Origin: JBDGYW01 sp964580055
GTDB taxonomy: Bacteria; Gemmatimonadota; Gemmatimonadetes; Gemmatimonadales; GWC2-71-9
Assembly: GCA_964580055.1 (NCBI GenBank)
Contig: CAZOJI010000003.1
Coordinates: 1-64,000, forward strand
Direction of reading: 5' to 3'
Length of the DNA stretch: 64,000 bases
The position numbers were made by a program, and so were the translations under genes. Under the pieces are notes generated by a model. The model saw only the letters and a list, made by a program, of their open reading frames with translations, did not search any database and was not told the DNA's origin. Below are positions 54,004 through 62,215 of this stretch, piece after piece (position 1 is the first letter of the stretch; each line of letters starts with the position of its first letter).

Positions 54004-56085
54004 CTATCGGCTTGGTCGAAACTGAACCGTGACTCTGAGCCAGGCCTCGACGGTTTGTCCGTCCTTCAGAGCCGGCGTGTATCTCAAACTGTCTTGTGCG
54101 AAGCGCATCGCAGCAATCTGAAGCCGCCTCGTCGCTTCCTGCCTCCTTTGACGAATTGTACGCAACGCGTTCCCGTCCTTTCCGACCCGCACCACTAGGT
54201 ATACTGGCTCCAGATCTCCATTGTAACCCGGTGGGGCGTACGGACGCGGGGCGCTCGTCGGAGACGGAGGGGAGTCGAAACAAGCCGAACTCCTGAAGTA
54301 TTCGGTACCGGGTGATTCAGTGGCGCAATCGACAACCGCTGCTCTGTTCTGTGGGGGCGGAACCGGTCGCGTCGGCCCGGTCGGTTCAGGTTTTTGTTCA
54401 GCCCGCCGAGCCGGTTGCGCATCTGGCACCATCGTCACGGGGGCGATAACAGTCTGGCCTCGGGCCACCTGCACGGTCTCCACGAACCTCTCGAACCCCT
54501 CGCGCTCTACAGCTATCTGATGGGTGCCCGGTTCGAGTTCCAGTGAATCGACTTCAACCCTCTCCCCGTCGATCATAAGAACTCCTCCCGGTGGAGTTCG
54601 CACCACGAGCGTTCCCGTGTTCGGGACTTCCACGGGCGGAGCAGGATCGTCAGCCGCTGAAACCTCGGGTTCGGCGGCGGCTACCGCATCGGCGGTTATC
54701 GTGTCGGGCGTACCGCCCAACTCCGGTAGCTCCATGGTGTCAGAGACGCCAAGGGACGAATCGGCGGTTTCGAACAGTAACGGGTCCACGCCGGCCAATA
54801 GCTCCGAATCAGGCGGGAATTCGGTTTCCGCATCGAGAGCGTATGGACCTTCGTCCGGAATCGAAGCTGGAGCAAAGAACGGCAGTGGCCACTCGGCATC
54901 GAGGAAGTAGTACCAATATCCGCCAGCGCCCCCTCCACCCAGCACGAGAAACAACAGTACGCCAATCAACACCCCCGCCCTCTTCTTCTTCGGCTCGACG
55001 TCGGGGGTAGAGGAAGTACGAGGCATCGGAGTTGTCGGCGTCGCGGGAGATGCCGGCCTCTGGTCGGTTCCCGGAACTCCCGCACCTTGCGGAATTACGG
55101 TGGTCGGGATTTCGGAGAGGCTGGCAGCACTCGCCCGGCCGAAGCCTGGCTCACCGCGCTCGAGAGCAGCCACCAGGTCCTCGGCTGTTTGGTGGCGGTC
55201 TTCCGGCGATTTGGCCATCATCCGTTCGACGATGTCGTACAGAACTCGTTGTTCCGCTGTTTCCATCTCAGGTTCCGGAAGATCCTCCATTATGTGCTTG
55301 TAGCCTATGGAAAATGAATCCTCACCGTCGAACGGAACCACTCCGGCAAGGCACTGATAGGCAACCACGCCCAAAGAGTAGATATCGCTGCGGCCGTCCA
55401 GCTTCTGGGCACGTGCCTGCTCCGGACTCATGTAGTGAGGAGTACCTATCGACATCCCTGTGCCGGTGAGACGCGTTCCCGAAGCGGCCTTGGCAATACC
55501 GAAATCCGTCAGGATAGCGTTGCCCGCATCATCGAACATGATGTTATCGGGCTTTATGTCCCTGTGTACGATCTCGTTCTTGTGCGCATAGCCGAGCGCA
55601 CTCGCGGTTTGCACCAGAATCCTTCGGATTTCGTTGGGTGGGAGCTTTCCCCTTTTGTGCAGCTTTTCGGACAGCGACTCACCTCGTAGATACTTCATTA
55701 CGAAGTATATGACCCGCCCTTTCTTACCCACTCGGTAGATCGAAATGATGTGGGCGTGTTCCAGCTTCGCCGCCGTTCGCGCCTCTCGCTGGAACCTTTC
55801 AACGAACTCAGCGTCGAATGCGAGTGAGAAAGGTAGCACCTTGACTGCTACGTCACGGTCGAGTCCCTTCTCGCGCGCTTTGAAGACGATAGCCATACCG
55901 CCGCGGCCGAGTTCCTCATGGATCTCGTACTCGTCCTTGAGCGCAGCGCGAACCTGATCGATCTCGGTCTGCTCGGTGGAATCGACCGCGGCAGCGAGTG
56001 GCGTCGTGGCTGCTAAGTCGAGCCCGCAGGAGGGACAAAACTTCGCATTATCTTGATACTCGGTGCCGCAACGCGAACAGAACAT
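54004..56085 (-). CDS. Zinc-ribbon Ser/Thr protein kinase with PEGA and TonB-like C-terminal domains
   Basis: This 693-residue membrane kinase starts with a zinc ribbon (CSRCGTEYQDNAKFCPSCG, 3-21). The Hanks-type kinase domain spans about 53-310, with the Gly loop LGRGGMAIVF, catalytic HRDIKPDNIMFD, DFGIAKA and GTPHYMSPEQ. A Pro/Thr-rich linker, a transmembrane helix (about 366-392) and an acidic extracytoplasmic linker follow. Next come a PEGA domain (about 488-552: VVRTPPGGVLMIDGE, GTHQIAVEREGFERF) and a C-terminal TonB-like domain (about 590-693: VYLVVRVGKDGN, LRYTPALKDGQTVEAWLRVTVQF). The extracytoplasmic parts probably contact peptidoglycan or the outer membrane. A GGGAGAG ribosome site precedes the ATG. 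Confidence 0.92.
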   Translation of the reverse strand: MFCSRCGTEYQDNAKFCPSCGLDLAATTPLAAAVDSTEQTEIDQVRAALKDEYEIHEELGRGGMAIVFKAREKGLDRDVAVKVLPFSLAFDAEFVERFQREARTAAKLEHAHIISIYRVGKKGRVIYFVMKYLRGESLSEKLHKRGKLPPNEIRRILVQTASALGYAHKNEIVHRDIKPDNIMFDDAGNAILTDFGIAKAASGTRLTGTGMSIGTPHYMSPEQARAQKLDGRSDIYSLGVVAYQCLAGVVPFDGEDSFSIGYKHIMEDLPEPEMETAEQRVLYDIVERMMAKSPEDRHQTAEDLVAALERGEPGFGRASAASLSEIPTTVIPQGAGVPGTDQRPASPATPTTPMPRTSSTPDVEPKKKRAGVLIGVLLFLVLGGGGAGGYWYYFLDAEWPLPFFAPASIPDEGPYALDAETEFPPDSELLAGVDPLLFETADSSLGVSDTMELPELGGTPDTITADAVAAAEPEVSAADDPAPPVEVPNTGTLVVRTPPGGVLMIDGERVEVDSLELEPGTHQIAVEREGFERFVETVQVARGQTVIAPVTMVPDAQPARRAEQKPEPTGPTRPVPPPQNRAAVVDCATESPGTEYFRSSACFDSPPSPTSAPRPYAPPGYNGDLEPVYLVVRVGKDGNALRTIRQRRQEATRRLQIAAMRFAQDSLRYTPALKDGQTVEAWLRVTVQFRPSR

Positions 56086-56242
56086 GCGTGCTCTCCCTTA
56101 TATTTGGCAACTTAGGGGGTGGCAACATGGGGTGCAAGCCAGTGACGGAACTGCAGCCATACCCCACACTGCGGTCTTGACCCGTCTCGCGCGACGACCG
56201 ATCGACAGCAGGTCTCCACCGGTTTTGGAAGTCATTCGAAAG

Positions 56243-58264
56243 CTATTCATTTGATGTCTTTTCCATTCTCTTGGACTGAATTGCCCAATTCCGCAGGAAG
56301 GCCGCGATACCTTCCACTATTCCGCGTGCATAGCGCCGTTGTCCTTCACCGCTCAACAGAACGGCCTCTTGATCCGGGAGCATCAGGAACAGCCCTTCCG
56401 TCAACGCCGCCGGCATCCAGGTCGGCCTCACCATTGCGAGGTCGCCGCGTCCAATACCCAGATCGCGGAAACCGAATTGTCTCACCAGGGCTTTGTTCAG
56501 TTCCCGAGCGAGGTCGACGCTTCGGGGATGGAAGTAGTACACGCTGGTACCGCTGTTCTCGAAGGGGTTTACCCCGTCGGGGAGAGCATTGGCGTGGATC
56601 GATACTAGAAGTTCCGCATTTGCCGCCTCGGCCCGCTCGATCCGTTCATACAGATTCATTGGACCTTCCGAGTCACGAACGAGAATCGGCCGTGCACCGT
56701 ACCGTTCCAAGAGTTGCCCCACCTTCCTTGCAACTTCAAGTGTAACAGCGGATTCCGGCGCGCCGGAGGGGCCCGTTGCCCCTCCAGGAGGGTGGCCGGC
56801 GTCTACAGCGATCGTTCTTCCTTCCAAGGGACGGCCTGCATCCAGCAACGGCGGTCGGCGGACTTCCACCAGCAGGTCGTTGCCCCTCCAGCTCGTGCGG
56901 TATCCCCACAGTGGTGATGACAAGACGACTGTGATGAGCGTCTCGTCTTCGTGCGGCTGAGAGAAGTCGATTCTCTCAACGAGCGAGTCGGCATTGCCGT
57001 ACTGGATCCAATCGATGTCCGCCGATACACCATACAGCCTCACGCCAATGCGCGTACCGTCTTCGGTAACGAGGAACGGAATCCGCGCCGGCAACGGAAT
57101 GCTGAGCACGACCGACCTGCCACCCGATCTCAATCGCAGGGATTTAGCGACCCCCGCGGGTGGGGGCGTGCCGGGTTGCAAAGGCATTACAGCGGAAGCA
57201 TCCACCCAGGCCGCCGCATTCTTCGATAGCTGCAATCGCACCTGGTCGTTCCATCGACCCGAGACGGGCGCCTGGGTACCGTTGGGGAAAAACCAGTGGT
57301 AGGTACCCCAAGGCGAAGGCCTGCCGGCGAGCACCCCGTCTGTGGTTCCAGTTCCAGTAGGATCGTCGTTGATAATGGCCAGAAGCGGCTTCTCCACGTC
57401 GACAGTTCCGAGTCTCAGAGGCCAACGCGCGCGGGCCGTATCGGAATCCAGGATTGCCTCCACGACCACCCATGATGAGTCGGTGGGTTCCGGAACGAGA
57501 TCGGGCGCCATCACTATGTCCGGGTCTGGGCCAAACTCACCTGTCCACCACGCGACGTACCTGTCTGTCGTCCTTGCACTTTGGATGCCAGCACCTTCCC
57601 GCCTCGAGAAGGCGAGTTTTCCCCAAGGTGCTTCAGCGGGCCCGGCGTCAGGCAAGAACCTGATTGTGTCATTTGTGTTTGTAATGGCCCGGACCTTGGC
57701 TCCCTGGGTGGCACGCAAACTCAAGCGCACTCCCTCTCGAGGCCGGACCCAACGATCACCAGAAGGCTCGAGAGACGCAGTATCGATCCACACTTGTCCG
57801 CCTACCAGTCTTTCTTGGGCGGCGATTGGAGCGACCAAAACCGCTCGTACTGTGTCATTCCCGGCCGCAGCGATCAGATCGAACCGTGCCACAGAATCTT
57901 CTGGCAGCGCCAGCCAAGCAATCCAACTCCCGGATGGATACACGGAGACGGGCTGCCCGTTGATAATCAGCTCGACGTCGGCCCTTCCAACCGAACCGAA
58001 CACAAACGCGGAATCCCTGCTGTGTATCTTGTAGTCGTGCCTGGCGTGGATGAGCGCAGTTTCTCCGGGCACTACCGGGGGGGAATCCACGGGCGGGTAC
58101 ACTATTCGAACCACAAGCTCTCCAGCGGTAGCCGGAGGGGGAGGGAGAGACGGCGGTTCAAACGGTCCCGTCGGGGCAGGCTGAAAGGACGGGCCAAATA
58201 CAGTACATCCTGAAAGCAAACAACCGATGGAGAGGCCAACAAGCTGTGTCAACAGACGTGGCAT
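56243..58264 (-). CDS. N-acetylmuramoyl-L-alanine amidase, lipoprotein
   Basis: This 673-residue envelope lipoprotein (LLSGC lipobox, Cys20) cuts the bond between muramic acid and the stem peptide. The amidase_3 zinc domain lies at about 465-665: VDAGHPPGG, ESAVTLEVARKV, SIHANALPDG and the catalytic Glu in ALTEGLFLML. The first 460 residues hold several Ig-like or AMIN-like beta domains, which probably place it at the septum or outer membrane. It is divergent from the FHA gene and lies upstream of the PEGA-TonB kinase gene on the same strand. Confidence 0.92.
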   Translation of the reverse strand: MPRLLTQLVGLSIGCLLSGCTVFGPSFQPAPTGPFEPPSLPPPPATAGELVVRIVYPPVDSPPVVPGETALIHARHDYKIHSRDSAFVFGSVGRADVELIINGQPVSVYPSGSWIAWLALPEDSVARFDLIAAAGNDTVRAVLVAPIAAQERLVGGQVWIDTASLEPSGDRWVRPREGVRLSLRATQGAKVRAITNTNDTIRFLPDAGPAEAPWGKLAFSRREGAGIQSARTTDRYVAWWTGEFGPDPDIVMAPDLVPEPTDSSWVVVEAILDSDTARARWPLRLGTVDVEKPLLAIINDDPTGTGTTDGVLAGRPSPWGTYHWFFPNGTQAPVSGRWNDQVRLQLSKNAAAWVDASAVMPLQPGTPPPAGVAKSLRLRSGGRSVVLSIPLPARIPFLVTEDGTRIGVRLYGVSADIDWIQYGNADSLVERIDFSQPHEDETLITVVLSSPLWGYRTSWRGNDLLVEVRRPPLLDAGRPLEGRTIAVDAGHPPGGATGPSGAPESAVTLEVARKVGQLLERYGARPILVRDSEGPMNLYERIERAEAANAELLVSIHANALPDGVNPFENSGTSVYYFHPRSVDLARELNKALVRQFGFRDLGIGRGDLAMVRPTWMPAALTEGLFLMLPDQEAVLLSGEGQRRYARGIVEGIAAFLRNWAIQSKRMEKTSNE

Positions 58265-58289
58265 GGTCGCGGAACCTACATAAATTCAA

Positions 58290-58301
58290 TGACGTACGTC
58301 A
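58290..58301. promoter_or_regulatory. Palindromic operator candidate
   Basis: TGACGTACGTCA is a perfect 12-bp palindrome in the 118-bp divergent region between the amidase and FHA genes. It lies 11 bp upstream of the rightward -35 box and overlaps a TTGACG that could be a -35 for the leftward amidase. This is the usual placement for a dimeric repressor or activator controlling both sides. Confidence 0.5.
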
Positions 58302-58312
58302 ATTCGGTTTGG

Positions 58313-58341
58313 TTGACCGCCATTTTTGTTAACAGTAGATT
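58313..58341 (+). promoter_or_regulatory. Sigma-70-like promoter of the FHA/kinase/phosphatase/protease run
   Basis: TTGACC (58313-58318, five of six consensus bases) and TAGATT (58336-58341, four of six) are separated by exactly 17 nt. Transcription would begin near 58348, which rules out the upstream in-frame start at 58326 and favours the GTG at 58383. Confidence 0.65.
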
Positions 58342-58382
58342 GGCATTTCTGCGTAACGACTTTGATTGGAGCCATTCGTCAC

Positions 58383-59417
58383 GTGCGCACTTGCACTCAT
58401 TGTGGCTGTGAGAACGACGATGCTGCCCAGTTCTGTGGCGACTGTGGGTTGAGACTCGAGCAACCGGCCGCCGCCTCCAAAGAGGTGGAAATCAGCTTTT
58501 CCGACATCGAGCTACCATCCGCTGGCAGTCCGTCGGAAAACACTAGCCCCGGCAAGTGTCCAGAATGCGGTACCGCGAAGGTGCCCGGACTTCCCTTTTG
58601 TCCCAACTGCGGCAGACAGGTCACGGCACCCGTGGAGGGTGTGGCAACATGCAAGAAATGCGGCACTCCGCTAGTCCCCGGTGCCCAATTCTGTGCCGCG
58701 TGCGGGATGGGGATCGGCAGCGCACTTTCTGGGCAACCACGCACGTCTGCATTCTCCTCCAGACAGGCCGCTGCGCTCGCCAAGATAGTGGTACTGACCG
58801 AGACTGGTGAGGCAACTGAGCAATACTCACTCGCCGGGCTGGAAACCACTATTGGCAGAGAGGGAGCGGACATCGAATTCAGAGATGATCCCTTCATGTC
58901 ACCGTTGCACGCCAAGATCTCCGCCGTTGACGGCCGGTACGCTCTGCGAGATCTCGGCAGCAGGAATGGCACCTGGCTGTTCATTACTGACCCGCATCTC
59001 TTGCGCGATGGCGACCTGGTTCTGATCGGTTCACAAGTGCTGTTGTTCAGGCGACTCGGCTATCCGGGGCCACAACCTCCCGAGAGCGATGCCACACGGA
59101 GAATGGGAAGCCTGGTGCCAAGCGCAGACATCGCGCGCCTCGTCCAGCTGCGGAGCGACGGATCCCAGCGCGACACCATCCACCTTTCTCCAGGCCGCAA
59201 CCTGGGAATCGGGCGCGAGTGTGGTGACTGGGTATTCCCCTACGATCCATCAATGAGTGGGCTTCATGCCGAAGTCCGTTCGGAGGATGCCGACTTCGTG
59301 ATAGTCGATGCTGACAGCAGAAACGGTGTCGCGATATCAGTCCGAGGAAAGGTGGTACTCGAACCTGGTAACAGGCTCCTGGTTGGCGACAAGATGATTC
59401 GTCTGGAGGTCACTTGA
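58383..59417 (+). CDS. Triple zinc-ribbon, double FHA domain protein
   Basis: This 344-residue soluble protein begins with a series of three zinc ribbons: CTHCGCENDDAAQFCGDCG, CPECGTAKVPGLPFCPNCG and CKKCGTPLVPGAQFCAACG. Two FHA domains follow. The first has TTIGREGADIEF, SPLHAKI and DLGSRNGTWLF; the second has LGIGRECGDWVF, SGLHAEV and DADSRNGVAIS. Both retain the Arg, Ser and Asn needed to bind phosphothreonine. The GTG at 58383 is preferred because a likely promoter begins transcription near 58348; a TTG at 58362 is also possible. It overlaps the kinase gene by 4 bp. Likely an adaptor or substrate of that kinase. Confidence 0.88.
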   Translation: MRTCTHCGCENDDAAQFCGDCGLRLEQPAAASKEVEISFSDIELPSAGSPSENTSPGKCPECGTAKVPGLPFCPNCGRQVTAPVEGVATCKKCGTPLVPGAQFCAACGMGIGSALSGQPRTSAFSSRQAAALAKIVVLTETGEATEQYSLAGLETTIGREGADIEFRDDPFMSPLHAKISAVDGRYALRDLGSRNGTWLFITDPHLLRDGDLVLIGSQVLLFRRLGYPGPQPPESDATRRMGSLVPSADIARLVQLRSDGSQRDTIHLSPGRNLGIGRECGDWVFPYDPSMSGLHAEVRSEDADFVIVDADSRNGVAISVRGKVVLEPGNRLLVGDKMIRLEVT

Positions 59418-61186
59418 AGGTCTGTACGACTTGTGGGGCCGAGTGGCCTGACGATACCAAGTTCTGTCCCAGCGACGGATCGCCTCTCAGAGCCGCTGAC
59501 GGTCAGGATAGCATCGTCGGCGGTGTCCTGCAGAGTTACCACATCATCAAGAAGTTGGGCGAGGGCGGCATGGGAGCCGTCTATCTCGGCGAGCACGTGA
59601 AGATGGGCCGCAAGAGTGCGATCAAGGTGATGACCCAATCACTGGCGCAGGACCCGGATGCCATCGCCAGATTCAACCGCGAGGCTGCCAACGCAGCCAG
59701 CATAAACCACTTAAACGTCTGCGCCATTTACGACTTCGGAGAGACGACCGACGGAACCATCTTCCTCGCGATGGAGTTCATCGAGGGCGAAGCCCTCACA
59801 GATCTGATCAAGCGCGAGGGGCCGCTCGACCTGAAGCGTGCGAGCACGATTCTGCGACAGACCGGTGATGCACTCCAGGCAGCCCACGAGCTGGGAATAG
59901 TGCATCGCGATCTCAAGCCCGATAACATCATGATCGCCAAGGCGCGAGATGGGTCGGATTTGGTGAAGGTTGTGGATTTCGGAATAGCAAAGGCTATGGG
60001 AGGAGAGGAAGGGCAGAACGTAACCCGCACCGGTCTCGTGGTGGGCACACCGGAATACATGAGCCCGGAGCAGCTATCCGGTGACAAACTCGACGGTCGC
60101 AGCGACGTTTACTCGCTGGCTCTAGTCTTCTTCCGAATGATTACGGGTGTCCTCCCTTTTGAGGCGGACAGCGCACAGGAAATAATGATTAAGCGCCTGA
60201 CCGACGATCCGACCAGGCTGAACGACGCACTGCCGGGAGGGAACTTCCCCGAGAGGCTCCAGCAGGTCCTGGACAAGGCCATGGAGAGAATGCCCTCGGA
60301 TCGGTATGCCAGCGCCGACGAGTTCGCCCGAAAAGCAGCCGAAGCGATCGCACAAGCTCCAATTTCGATCTCACCTCCTGTCGACACACAGGAGGCGACC
60401 CAGCTCTTAGGCACGTCAGCCGAGGATGCGGGAGCCACGGAGCAACTCAAGAAGACGCGACTGTCGCAACCAAAAGCGACTATCGCTATGAGTGAATTGG
60501 ACGCCGTCGACGACGAGAGGACCAAGCAGGCGCTCCGCCCCAGAGGCACCGGAGCGGCTGAGGAAAAGCATGAAACAACTCCGGACGAACGGCCAAGACG
60601 GGACGAGTCGAAGCCTTCCAAGAGGAAGCCAGTTGTAGCGATTACTGCATCCGTGGTAGCGGTGGCGGGAATAGCGGGAGGTATAGCAGCAGTCGCGTTC
60701 ACTAATGGGAGCGAGCAATCGGAACCGGCTCAGGACAGCGCTCAGGTTGCTCTGGCGACTGAAGACAGTGGCGCCAGCAGCAACGTCCGGGAAAGCGGAG
60801 ACCAGGGTCAGGTTTCCAATGCTGCTGACATCGATCTACCACAGGACCCGATCGAGGAGATTGAAAGCGACCCTGCAGATATCACACAGCCCACCTCCAT
60901 CGACTTGACAACGATCGCTGAAGAGTTGGTTAGATTGGGACGGCGGATTTTGCCGGATTCCTCTGAGCGGGTACGAGACAGTGCTCGTTCGCGATTGCTC
61001 GAGATATTCGACATGCAGGAAGTGCCCGATTCCATGCGAGCGAGGGCGGCTTCTGTATTAGCCGAGTACTATGAGGAGCAAAGCCGGCAAGACGCCTGCA
61101 CATGGATAAACAGGGCGATAAGGCTGCACCCGGACAACGACCCTTATCGCTCCTACAAAGACATGATATTGGAGTGCCCGACTTGA
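59414..61186 (+). CDS. Zinc-ribbon Ser/Thr protein kinase, membrane-anchored
   Basis: This is a 590-residue kinase. It begins CTTCGAEWPDDTKFCPSDG, a short ribbon. The kinase domain spans about 38-300, with LGEGGMGAVYLGEHVKMG, Lys in SAIKVM, HRDLKPDNIMIA, DFGIAKAMGG and GTPEYMSPEQLSGDKLDGRSDVYS in part. A Ser/Thr/Glu-rich juxtamembrane stretch (about 305-400) includes possible autophosphorylation sites. One helix at about 405-425 is followed by an acidic extracytoplasmic part and a helical tail (about 500-590). The TTG start at 59414 overlaps the preceding stop (TTGA), suggesting translational coupling. It has no PASTA or PEGA domain, unlike the other kinase. Confidence 0.93.
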   Translation: MKVCTTCGAEWPDDTKFCPSDGSPLRAADGQDSIVGGVLQSYHIIKKLGEGGMGAVYLGEHVKMGRKSAIKVMTQSLAQDPDAIARFNREAANAASINHLNVCAIYDFGETTDGTIFLAMEFIEGEALTDLIKREGPLDLKRASTILRQTGDALQAAHELGIVHRDLKPDNIMIAKARDGSDLVKVVDFGIAKAMGGEEGQNVTRTGLVVGTPEYMSPEQLSGDKLDGRSDVYSLALVFFRMITGVLPFEADSAQEIMIKRLTDDPTRLNDALPGGNFPERLQQVLDKAMERMPSDRYASADEFARKAAEAIAQAPISISPPVDTQEATQLLGTSAEDAGATEQLKKTRLSQPKATIAMSELDAVDDERTKQALRPRGTGAAEEKHETTPDERPRRDESKPSKRKPVVAITASVVAVAGIAGGIAAVAFTNGSEQSEPAQDSAQVALATEDSGASSNVRESGDQGQVSNAADIDLPQDPIEEIESDPADITQPTSIDLTTIAEELVRLGRRILPDSSERVRDSARSRLLEIFDMQEVPDSMRARAASVLAEYYEEQSRQDACTWINRAIRLHPDNDPYRSYKDMILECPT

Positions 61187-62205
61187 ACCTCTTCGGACGG
61201 AAGAAACCGCACACGCTGATCTCGGTATTCGGAAAGACCGATGTCGGCTGCACTCGCGACCACAACGAGGACTGTTTCCTCGTGGCCGATCTCACGGCGA
61301 AGAAAGCATCACTGCTGCCCGAGGTTCGCGATCATGAAGTCGGGCGTAAGGGATCCCTGCTCGTCGTGGCCGACGGCATGGGAGGAGCCGCGGCAGGCGA
61401 GGTGGCAAGCGAGATGGCGACAGAAGTCCTCTTCGAGCACCTGCTGGCAACTTGGCTGAATGACGACGAGAACACACCGCAGCAGTTTGCGTTCAGGTTG
61501 CGAGAGGCTGTCGAGGAAGCGAACAGGAAGATACACGGGCACGCCAGAGACAACCCCGAACTGAAGGGGATGGGCACAACCATCACAGCGGCCGGAGTTC
61601 TGAACGACCACATCTATGTCACGCAGGTGGGCGATTCCAGAGCCTATCTGATTCGTGAGGGCCGGGCAACGCAGATAACCAAAGACCAGTCGCTGATGCA
61701 GCGGTTGGTAGACGCGGGAGAACTCACCGAGGAAGAGGCCGAGCGTAGCGAGCGTAAGAACATCATACTGCAGGCGCTCGGTCCGGATGAGCGCGTGCGC
61801 GTCGACCTCACGCACCAGGCTATCTGCAGAGGGGACACCGTGCTGCTCTGTTCGGACGGGCTTTCCGGGCTGGTTACCAAGGAGGAGATCGCAGAAACCG
61901 TTTCTCAGGACAAGGATCTGGTAAAGATTTCGGCCGAACTGATAGCATTGGCGAACGAGCGTGGTGGTCCCGACAACATAACCGTCATCGTGGCGCGGTT
62001 CAGCGGAAACGGATTGCCCGGCCCGGGAGAGGCCGAAGAGGTAGGGCACGAGGTCTACCCACTGACAGACACTGAGTCCACGACTGAGCCGGTTCCCGTA
62101 TACAAGGGCAGCGAGCCGCCAAAACCGCAAGGTTCGACAATGATTGCAGCCGGCGCCGCTGCCGCTGCAATCGTGACCGCAGCGCTTGTCCTGATAATGC
62201 TCTGA
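61183..62205 (+). CDS. PP2C-type protein phosphatase
   Basis: This 340-residue PPM-family phosphatase removes phosphate from Ser/Thr residues and is the probable counterpart of the kinase. Motifs: TRDHNEDCFLVADL, VADGMGGAAAGEVAS, GMGTTITAAGV, VGDSRAYLIREG, LLCSDGLSGLV and GGPDNITVIVARF, with all metal-binding Asp present. A Pro/Thr-rich linker ends in a C-terminal helix (about 316-338), which anchors it in the membrane. I start it at the TTG at 61183, which overlaps the kinase stop (TTGA) with GGAG 8 nt upstream; the frame extends to 61102 inside the kinase gene. Confidence 0.93.
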   Translation: MNLFGRKKPHTLISVFGKTDVGCTRDHNEDCFLVADLTAKKASLLPEVRDHEVGRKGSLLVVADGMGGAAAGEVASEMATEVLFEHLLATWLNDDENTPQQFAFRLREAVEEANRKIHGHARDNPELKGMGTTITAAGVLNDHIYVTQVGDSRAYLIREGRATQITKDQSLMQRLVDAGELTEEEAERSERKNIILQALGPDERVRVDLTHQAICRGDTVLLCSDGLSGLVTKEEIAETVSQDKDLVKISAELIALANERGGPDNITVIVARFSGNGLPGPGEAEEVGHEVYPLTDTESTTEPVPVYKGSEPPKPQGSTMIAAGAAAAAIVTAALVLIML

Positions 62206-62215
62206 GCAGGCACAG

